A DNA stretch of 64,000 nt from Candidatus Wallbacteria bacterium (lineage in GTDB: Bacteria > Muiribacteriota > JAQTZZ01). Below the pieces are notes generated by a model. The model saw only the letters and a list, made by a program, of their open reading frames with translations, had not been told where the DNA came from and made no database searches. Shown piece by piece: positions 57,896-64,000 of the stretch. Each line of letters begins with the position of its first letter. The stretch's first letter is position 1. The translations under genes and the position numbers were made by a program. The stretch is from positions 1-64,000 of the forward strand of contig JAQTZZ010000008.1 of NCBI GenBank assembly GCA_028687545.1, read 5' to 3'.

Positions 57896-58487
57896 GCATT
57901 ATTTCGGTCACAGATATTCCGATGACCTGGATCTTTTCTTAGATAACCGGATTGATTTTGCGGTTCTTGTGGAACACCTGATTCAGGATTTAGATACTAA
58001 AATCAAGGGTTTCAGGGTCGACCGTGAGCGGACTCGGAAAGCGGAAAATTTTCTTCAGACATTTATCATACCCCGGGCTGACCTGAATTTTTCGCTCAAA
58101 ATTGATCTGGTGAACGATACAGTACCGCATTACGGTGATTTCGAAAATTCTCCTGTGCTCGGTCAGATCGATTCCTGGCGGAATATTCTCTCAAATAAGG
58201 TCTGCGCTCTTTTCCGCTTTGAAGCCAAGGATATCGCGGATATCTGGACCTTGTCCAAAAACAGGGCTTTCGACTGGAGAGCGATAATAAAGGAAGCTAA
58301 AAACAAGGAAATCGGGATTGATCCTGTCGCATTTTTCGAGATCATCAATTCAGTCCCTGTGGAAGCTTTGCAAACAGTCAAATGGACTTCCAGTGTGGAC
58401 TTCAATATTTTGAAAACCGAGCTGTCCACAATCGCAGACGATGTTTTCAGAGGCCGGGAAAATACTTTGTTTCGCCTTCAAAGATAA
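57777..58487 (+). CDS. AbiEii/MenT-type nucleotidyltransferase toxin
   Basis: This 236-residue protein has the nucleotidyltransferase core GGTALSRHYFGHRYSDDLDLF, in which the GGT helix and the D-x-D aspartates bind NTP and metal. It matches the AbiEii family of type IV toxins. Some relatives add nucleotides to tRNA and arrest growth. GGAG is five bases before the ATG, inside the antitoxin gene, so translation is probably coupled through the 119-base overlap. The gene lies inside the cus cluster. Confidence 0.88.
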   Translation: MSLPAKFYEESLYPLQDGVLDIVKKSGAPFYLTGGTALSRHYFGHRYSDDLDLFLDNRIDFAVLVEHLIQDLDTKIKGFRVDRERTRKAENFLQTFIIPRADLNFSLKIDLVNDTVPHYGDFENSPVLGQIDSWRNILSNKVCALFRFEAKDIADIWTLSKNRAFDWRAIIKEAKNKEIGIDPVAFFEIINSVPVEALQTVKWTSSVDFNILKTELSTIADDVFRGRENTLFRLQR

Positions 58488-58496
58488 GACGGCCTG

Positions 58497-58646
58497 ATGG
58501 TCATTGCGCTGGCCTGTGGACAGGGCTCGGAGTCAGCTCTGCCTGCTCCTGAAATCTCTGGGACAGCTCAGTACGGACATGACTATGCCGGCTTCAAGCG
58601 CATCCAGGCCAAGCTGATCAAGTGCAGGACCATGATTTACGTGTAA
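58497..58646 (+). other. Short open frame of 49 residues, uncertain
   Basis: A frame from ATG 58497 to TAA 58646 lies between the AbiEii gene and the RelE-like gene and overlaps the latter's 3' end on the other strand. The C-terminal half (GHDYAGFKRIQAKLIKC) looks like real protein sequence, but there is no ribosome-binding site and no family match. It may be the remnant of a gene lost when the toxin modules came in. Confidence 0.25.
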
Positions 58647-58929
58647 AAGTTAGGATCTTCCCGGACATATTTTGAAAGAAAGTGGCAGTCAGCTCTCTAA
58701 TCGGTAGAATGATTTTGACTGCCTTTTCCCGGTCTTCGATTTCATAGATTATCCTGTATTCGCCTACTCTGATCCGCCAGTCGTTCTTGGAATTCGTAAT
58801 TTTCCTGCATCCAGTCGGACGGGGTTCTTCTGCCAATGATTTTATATGCGGAATTATCCTGTGGAAATCAGATGGAGAAAGCTTTTTGAGATCATGTTCA
58901 GCAGTACGTTCCAGCAGAATCCTATACAC
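58618..58929 (-). CDS. RelE/ParE-family toxin, C-terminus atypical
   Basis: This 103-residue protein has the family core: YRILLERTAEHDLKKLSPSD, GCRKITNSKNDWRIRVGEYR and IIYEIEDREKAVKII. In RelE-type toxins this fold cleaves mRNA on the ribosome. After VKII, where family members carry RHRxxxY, the chain reads LPIRELTATFFQ and runs on for about 25 residues, so a late frameshift or decay is possible. The start overlaps the antitoxin stop by 8 bases, with the antitoxin first. Confidence 0.8.
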   Translation of the reverse strand: MYRILLERTAEHDLKKLSPSDFHRIIPHIKSLAEEPRPTGCRKITNSKNDWRIRVGEYRIIYEIEDREKAVKIILPIRELTATFFQNMSGKILTFTRKSWSCT

Positions 58930-59131
58930 CTGGATTGTATTCCTTCAGGAAATCGCCGAGGTCTTTGAATTTAAGAGGCTTTTTTCTCATTTCTTCCAGC
59001 AGCTTCAGATCATCCTGATCATCAAGCCGTTCCAGCATCTCCCTGTAGGTTTCAATATCCAGAATTACTGCAGTTGGTTCCCCTTTGTGGAAAACAATTT
59101 CTGGTGGCTTGTGCCGCAATTTCTGCTTCAT
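58922..59131 (-). CDS. Phd/YefM-type antitoxin
   Basis: This 69-residue protein has PEIVFHKGEPTAVILDIETY, the dimer-forming segment of Phd/YefM antitoxins, and a charged C-terminal tail (RKKPLKFKDLGDFLKEY) that would wrap the toxin. It is the first gene of the pair. It overlaps the RelE-like toxin by 8 bases. The pair runs opposite to the flanking cus genes. Autoregulation is expected but no operator was identified. Confidence 0.8.
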   Translation of the reverse strand: MKQKLRHKPPEIVFHKGEPTAVILDIETYREMLERLDDQDDLKLLEEMRKKPLKFKDLGDFLKEYNPGV

Positions 59132-59233
59132 GTTTTTTCCGTTCCTGATTATTTATCTGAATTATAACCGAAAACCCGGTTCCGGTAAAGACGGAAGGGA
59201 AAGACGTTGCCGTCAACCCCTTTTTTAGTGCTG

Positions 59234-59263
59234 TTGCAGGCACTGCTGTTCACCGTATATAAT
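59234..59263 (+). promoter_or_regulatory. Promoter of the cusA gene
   Basis: TTGCAG (59234-59239) and a perfect TATAAT (59258-59263) are 18 bp apart. It lies between the toxin-antitoxin pair and cusA, so cusA may have its own promoter, independent of cusCB. Confidence 0.55.
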
Positions 59264-59333
59264 GTTAACTAATCTTCCGGCCTGATTCCAATGATTACCG
59301 GATGGTTTCATGTTTTGATAAAAGGATTTCTAT

Positions 59334-62300
59334 TTGATCAACCGCATCATAGATTTCTGCGCTGAGAACAAGTTCCTGGTGATTCTACTCACTGCCTTTG
59401 CAGTCATCACCGGCTGGTGGTGCATGCTGCACCTGCCGCTGGACGCCATTCCCGATCTGTCGGATACTCAGGTGATTGTTTATTCCCGCTGGGACAGAAG
59501 CCCTGACATACTCGAAGATCAAGTCACCTATCCGATTGTCAGCGGACTGCTGAGTACTCCAGGAGTCAAGGCTGTCAGGGGATTCTCGGACTTCGGCTAT
59601 TCATATGTGTATGTGATATTCGATGAAGGAACTGACATCTACTGGGCGCGTTCCAGGGTACTGGAATATCTGAGCAGGATCATTCCTCAGCTTCCGGCAG
59701 GAGTCAAAACCGAGCTGGGTCCTGACGCCACTGCCCTGGGCTGGGTGTTCCAGTATGCCCTGGTCGACACTTCCGGCAAAAATGATCTTTCACAGTTGCG
59801 CAGTTTCCAGGACTGGTACCTGCGCTATCAGCTGCAGGCTGTGAAGGGAGTGGCTGAAGTTGCACCTGTAGGCGGTTTCGTCCGTCAGTATCAGGTGAAT
59901 GTTGACCCGGTATCGCTGCAGGCATTCGGAATTCCGCTTCCAAAGCTGGTCGATGCGATCCGTTCAGGCAACAATGACGTGGGCGGACGGCTGGTGGAAT
60001 TCAATGGCCGCGAATACATGGTGCGTGGAAGAGGTTACGCCAAAACTACCGCAGACCTTGAATCGATCGTAATTGGTTTGAATCAGAAAAGCGGCACTCC
60101 CATATTGTTGAAAAGCGTTGCATCCGTCACCCTTGGCCCTGACATCAGGCGCGGAGTAGCTGAACTGGACGGGATCGGCCAGACAGCAGGCGGAATCGTG
60201 ATCATCAGGCAGGGTGAAAACGCCCTCACAGTGATCGAGCGGATCAAGCAGAAGCTCAAGGAAATCGAACCCTCGCTCCCCCAAGGGGTGAAAATCGTCA
60301 CTACTTATGACCGCTCTGACCTGATCCTGCGCGCCATTGACAATCTCAAGCATACTCTCAAGGAAGAATTATTCGTAGTCAGTCTTGCAATCCTGATCTT
60401 TCTTTTGCATTTCCCGAGCGCACTGATCCCGATCGTCACTATCCCAATCGCGGTAATGATCGCCTTCATACCCATGTATTTCACCAAAACCACAGCCAAT
60501 ATCATGTCGCTCGGCGGAATTGCCATTGCCATCGGCGCCATGGTGGATGCGGCGATCGTGGTTGTGGAGCAGACTCACAAGAAGCTGGAGCACTGGGAAA
60601 TCGAGGGCAGACCGGGAAAGTTCAAAGACGTGATCATCTCCGCAGTCAAGGAAGTGGGCGGCCCGAGCTTTTTCTCACTGCTGGTGATCGCAGTTTCATT
60701 CCTGCCGATCTTTGTGCTGGAAGCCCAGGAAGGCAGGCTGTTCAAGCCTCTTGCCTATACCAAAACATTCACGATGCTGGTGGCTGCTGTTCTTGCCATC
60801 ACGCTGGACCCGGTAATCAGACTTCTGTTCACCAGATTCAATGAATATAATTTCAAGCCCCGCTGGCTCTCTGCTCTTGCCAATGTACTGCTGGTAGGGA
60901 AAATCTACAGCGAGGAAAAACACCCGATCAGCAGGCCGCTGATGAAATTGTATAAACCGCTGGTAGGCTTTGTGCTGAAATTTCCATACACTGTAATTTG
61001 CATGGCTTTGATCGTGATTCTTTCCATCATTCCTCTTTTTGAACAGATCGGCTCTGAATTCATGCCGCCTCTTCACGAAGGTTCCATACTTTACATGCCT
61101 ACAACTCTTCCCGGAATTTCAGTGACGGAAGCTGAGAAACTGCTGCAGGTACAGGATAAAATCCTGAAATCATTCCCTGAAGTCGAGCGCGTTTTTGGGA
61201 AAATCGGCAGATCCGAGACTTCCACTGATCCGGCACCATTTTCCATGTCTGAAACCACAGTGATCCTGAAGCCGGAGATGGAATGGAGGAAGGTACACCG
61301 CTGGTATTCAAATCTGCCTGAATTCCTGCAGAATATTTTCAGGCATCTGAAATCAGATCAGATCAGCTATGAGGAACTGATCGCTGAAATGGACAAGGCC
61401 ATGCAGTTTCCCGGAGTCTCCAATGCCTGGACTATGCCGATCAAGGGCCGCATCGACATGCTTTCCACTGGAGTACGCACGCCGGTGGGCATCAAGGTAA
61501 TGGGATCTGACCTGAAAAAGATCGAGGAACTGGGCGTGCAGATCGAAGCGATCGTCAAGACAGTCAGGGGCACAAGAAGCGCTTTTGCCGAGCGCACTGC
61601 AGGCGGATATTTTCTGGATTTTGATTTGAAGAGAGAGGAACTGGCACGCTACGGTCTTTCCGTGGCTGATGCCCAGCTGATCATCATGTCAGCCATCGGT
61701 GGCGATAATATCTCTACTACCATCGAGGGTCTGGAACGCTATCCCATCAACCTCCGCTATGCCCGTGAATATCGTGATGACCTGGAAAGCCTCCAACGGG
61801 TGCTGGTTCCGACAGCCTATGGAAACGTTCCTCTGGCGCAGATCGCTGATCTCAGGCTTGTGAACGGGCCAGGCATGATCAGGAACGAAAACGGCATGCT
61901 GTCAGGATATGTGTATGTGGATGTGGAAAGCTCAGACCTGGGAGGATATGTAGAAGAATTGAAAGCTGTCGTAAGGGAAAAACTCTCTCTTCCACAAGGC
62001 TATACTTTGCTCTACAGCGGGCAGTATGAATCCATGACCCGCGTCCGCGAGCGGTTGAAATCTGTTTTGCCATTGACTCTCTTCATCGTATTCCTGCTGC
62101 TTTATTTCAATACAGGCTCGCTCCTCAAAACCATGATCGTGATGCTGGCAGTGCCTTTTTCGGCTGTCGGCGCATTCTGGCTGATCTACCTGCTCCATTA
62201 CAACCTGAGCATTGCGGTCTGGGTGGGCATCATCGCTTTGCTCGGGATTGACGCAGAAACAGGCGTGTTCATGCTGCTCTATCTTGATCTTGCACTTCAG

Positions 62301-62579
62301 GAGATGAAGAAGAAAGGTGCGCTGAAAACCGCATCTGACCTCAAGCTGGCGATTGAGCATGGCGCAGTGCTCAGGCTGCGTCCCAAAGTGATGACTGTGG
62401 GGGTGATGTTCCTGGCCCTCTTCCCCATCATGTGGTCTGACGGTGCAGGAGCCGACGTGATGAAGCGCATCGCTGCCCCAATGATCGGCGGAATCTTCAC
62501 CTCATTCATCATGGAACTTCTTGTCTATCCGGCGATTTACCTGGTGTGGAAGCGGAAAACTGAAGTCCAAGGAGACTGA
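59334..62579 (+). CDS. cusA: Heavy-metal RND efflux pump, CusA/CzcA family
   Basis: This 1081-residue inner-membrane pump has twelve predicted helices, two large periplasmic loops and the family motifs HLPLDAIPDLSDTQVIVYSR, QVTYPIVSGLLSTPGVKAVRG and GIAIAIGAMVDAAIVVVEQTHK. The GxxxDAA segment in helix 4 carries the proton-relay aspartate. It exports Cu(I)/Ag(I) or Co/Zn/Cd using proton motive force with the CusB adaptor and CusC channel. It starts at TTG 59334 with AGGA eight bases upstream. It is separated from cusB by two toxin-antitoxin modules. The stop is directly followed by the next ATG. Confidence 0.94.
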   Translation: MINRIIDFCAENKFLVILLTAFAVITGWWCMLHLPLDAIPDLSDTQVIVYSRWDRSPDILEDQVTYPIVSGLLSTPGVKAVRGFSDFGYSYVYVIFDEGTDIYWARSRVLEYLSRIIPQLPAGVKTELGPDATALGWVFQYALVDTSGKNDLSQLRSFQDWYLRYQLQAVKGVAEVAPVGGFVRQYQVNVDPVSLQAFGIPLPKLVDAIRSGNNDVGGRLVEFNGREYMVRGRGYAKTTADLESIVIGLNQKSGTPILLKSVASVTLGPDIRRGVAELDGIGQTAGGIVIIRQGENALTVIERIKQKLKEIEPSLPQGVKIVTTYDRSDLILRAIDNLKHTLKEELFVVSLAILIFLLHFPSALIPIVTIPIAVMIAFIPMYFTKTTANIMSLGGIAIAIGAMVDAAIVVVEQTHKKLEHWEIEGRPGKFKDVIISAVKEVGGPSFFSLLVIAVSFLPIFVLEAQEGRLFKPLAYTKTFTMLVAAVLAITLDPVIRLLFTRFNEYNFKPRWLSALANVLLVGKIYSEEKHPISRPLMKLYKPLVGFVLKFPYTVICMALIVILSIIPLFEQIGSEFMPPLHEGSILYMPTTLPGISVTEAEKLLQVQDKILKSFPEVERVFGKIGRSETSTDPAPFSMSETTVILKPEMEWRKVHRWYSNLPEFLQNIFRHLKSDQISYEELIAEMDKAMQFPGVSNAWTMPIKGRIDMLSTGVRTPVGIKVMGSDLKKIEELGVQIEAIVKTVRGTRSAFAERTAGGYFLDFDLKREELARYGLSVADAQLIIMSAIGGDNISTTIEGLERYPINLRYAREYRDDLESLQRVLVPTAYGNVPLAQIADLRLVNGPGMIRNENGMLSGYVYVDVESSDLGGYVEELKAVVREKLSLPQGYTLLYSGQYESMTRVRERLKSVLPLTLFIVFLLLYFNTGSLLKTMIVMLAVPFSAVGAFWLIYLLHYNLSIAVWVGIIALLGIDAETGVFMLLYLDLALQEMKKKGALKTASDLKLAIEHGAVLRLRPKVMTVGVMFLALFPIMWSDGAGADVMKRIAAPMIGGIFTSFIMELLVYPAIYLVWKRKTEVQGD

Positions 62580-64000
62580 ATGAAAACATTTGGAATTGAA
62601 TTGTGCATGATCATTTCCAGCATCATTGTATTGTCCGGATGCGGCGGAACAGTGACTGAGAGGGTTGAAACAGAATTAAAACCAGGAACCTCTGAAGTTG
62701 TATCCCCTTCTCCATCGTATGGCGATACTCTTATTGAATCCTACATCGGGGATCTCATAACTTTAAATCCCCTCATCAGCAATGAAGGAGTGTCTGAACT
62801 TTTCTACAGCAGGATTTTCAACGGCCTGGTGCGCTATGATGAAAATTTCAGGATCGTTCCCGACCTGGCAGACACCTGGGAAATTTCTCCTGACGGCCTG
62901 CTGCTCACCTTTGGACTGAAAAGGAATGTGCAGTGGCATGACGGGGTTTCATTCACTTCAGCTGACGTTAAATTTACTTTTGAAAAAATCATGGACCCTG
63001 CGACAGGATGTCCGGCACTGGAGTCTTTCGGTTCATTCGCAACAGTGGAAACCCCTGATGACTATACAGTACGGTTCAGGCTAAAAGAGCAGTTTGCTCC
63101 TGCTTTGATCTACTGCGGATTTTATGTGATCCCCAGACATATCTATCAGAATGAAGACATCAGAACATCAAAATACAACCGGAACCCGATCGGGACAGGC
63201 CAGTTCAGGTTTGTAGAATGGCGGTCCAACGAACAGATCGTGATGAAAGCCAATAACGGGAGCTTTGCCGGCCGGCCTTACATAAACCGCTATATCTGCA
63301 AGATCATCCCTGACAAAGGAATGGCATTTCTGGCTTTCAAACGGGGGGAAATTGACTGCTACTCCCTGACATGGGACCAGTATGCAAAACAGATGGATCC
63401 GCAGTTTCTGGAAAAGTACAACATTTACAAAGTCTCCATTTTTTTTTATTACATGCCTTACAACACACAGAAGCCCTTCCTTTCCGACAAAAATGTCCGT
63501 CGCGCACTCACCATGGCTATTGACCGTGAAAATCTGATCAAAGAAGTCCTGCGTGGTTTTGGAAAACCTGCCTCAGGTCCTTTTGTGCCCGGCTCATGGC
63601 CGTGCAATCAGGGCATTGTTCCTCTTCAGTATTCCCCGGAGAAAGCCCGGGAACTGCTGAGCGCGGCAGGCTTCTGCGACAGCAATGCAGACGGCTACCT
63701 GGACCGTGATGGAAAAACTCTCGAAATAGAAATCCTCAAGGTCGGTAAAAACCCTGAAGCCATGATCCTGCCTAAATTGATTGAGGAATACTGGCGGAAG
63801 ATCGGAGTCAAGGCAAAATTGAGCTTTGTGGACTGGAAAACCCAGATGAGCAGAGTGTCTGCCGGCGATTTTGATGCCGAGATTTCAGGGCGGGCTCTGG
63901 GTTCCTGGGATCCTGACATAGAATATTCGGCCTGGCACTCATCGCAGATTCCAGACTCATCCGGCAGGGCAGGATACAATTACCCCCGCTACAGCAACCC
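62580..64000 (+). CDS. Solute-binding lipoprotein, ABC family 5, third paralog (3' end cut by window edge)
   Basis: The frame starts at ATG 62580, directly after the cusA stop, with AAGGAG six bases upstream; 473 codons are visible and the 3' end is outside the window. The lipobox is LSGC at about 18-21. The body has SPSYGDTLIESYIGDLITLN, LADTWEISPDGLLLTF, WHDGVSFTSADVKF and WDPDIEYSAWHSSQIPD, as in the other two paralogs. Direct junction to cusA suggests co-transcription, but a link between metal efflux and this protein is unproven. Confidence 0.93.
   Translation, partial: MKTFGIELCMIISSIIVLSGCGGTVTERVETELKPGTSEVVSPSPSYGDTLIESYIGDLITLNPLISNEGVSELFYSRIFNGLVRYDENFRIVPDLADTWEISPDGLLLTFGLKRNVQWHDGVSFTSADVKFTFEKIMDPATGCPALESFGSFATVETPDDYTVRFRLKEQFAPALIYCGFYVIPRHIYQNEDIRTSKYNRNPIGTGQFRFVEWRSNEQIVMKANNGSFAGRPYINRYICKIIPDKGMAFLAFKRGEIDCYSLTWDQYAKQMDPQFLEKYNIYKVSIFFYYMPYNTQKPFLSDKNVRRALTMAIDRENLIKEVLRGFGKPASGPFVPGSWPCNQGIVPLQYSPEKARELLSAAGFCDSNADGYLDRDGKTLEIEILKVGKNPEAMILPKLIEEYWRKIGVKAKLSFVDWKTQMSRVSAGDFDAEISGRALGSWDPDIEYSAWHSSQIPDSSGRAGYNYPRYSN

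Noticed and set aside
1-64000. tRNA or rRNA genes, insertion sequences with transposase, integrases, phage genes
   Set aside because: Gaps between genes were read for tRNA T-loop motifs and frames for transposase or integrase motifs. None was found.

Overview
The window reads as ordinary chromosome of an uncultured, probably anaerobic, two-membrane (diderm) bacterium with GC close to 48 % by eye. Evidence for two membranes is a TolC-type channel, a CusCBA-type efflux system, an STN-domain protein and many Sec or lipoprotein signal peptides. Evidence for anaerobic energy metabolism is a four-subunit cytosolic [NiFe] hydrogenase of the group 3b (sulfhydrogenase) type, pyruvate phosphate dikinase, a flavodoxin-ferredoxin fusion protein and a YgiQ-type radical SAM enzyme. 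No rRNA or tRNA was seen. The gene mix suits a deep-branching candidate phylum or a deltaproteobacterium-like lineage, but the taxon cannot be fixed from this sequence.

Layout. 1-5.6 kb (minus): a TetR-controlled exporter resembling E. coli cecR-ybhGFSR (regulator, HlyD-type fusion protein, two ATPases, two ABC-2 permeases, the last cut by the window edge). 5.7-7.4 kb: a methyltransferase, a membrane protein and a HicAB-like toxin-antitoxin pair. 7.4-13.5 kb (minus): a tight operon of hydrogenase genes followed by an ornithine-racemase-like gene and an EamA transporter. 13.7-26.6 kb: secreted proteins, an FAD enzyme, a solute-binding lipoprotein, two paralogous helix-hairpin-helix secreted proteins, NUDIX, STAS, beta-CASP RNase, TPR and YgiQ genes. 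26.7-31.5 kb: a structured repeat, a Fic protein and a 1040-residue STAND-TPR-protein-kinase protein. 31.5-43.8 kb: EFR1-type protein, a second solute-binding lipoprotein, cyanophycinase-like peptidase, MFS transporter, NifS/NifU, GH13 enzyme, a TolB-like propeller and an FGE-like protein. 43.9-51.2 kb: an M3-like peptidase, infC-rpmI-rplT with a leader attenuator, ppdK and an adenylate cyclase. 51.2-53.8 kb: a ZnuABC-type metal importer. 53.9-62.6 kb: a LolA-like protein and a cus-type heavy-metal efflux cluster (tolC, cusB, cusA) into which two toxin-antitoxin modules are inserted. 62.6 kb to the end: a third solute-binding lipoprotein.

Most notable points: a cusB-like gene split by a single in-frame TAG; a hydrogenase large subunit ending exactly at its CxxCxxH motif, with no maturation tail; an infC gene starting at AUU behind a consensus promoter and a terminator/antiterminator leader; several long structured intergenic repeats (16.4, 26.7 and 55.9 kb); intergenic arrays of different 7-8 nt tandem repeats; candidate leaderless promoters; and a STAND-TPR protein carrying its kinase at the C-terminus. 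I did not find a clear-cut new multi-gene system. The best leads are the kinase protein, the helix-hairpin-helix pair and the structured elements.
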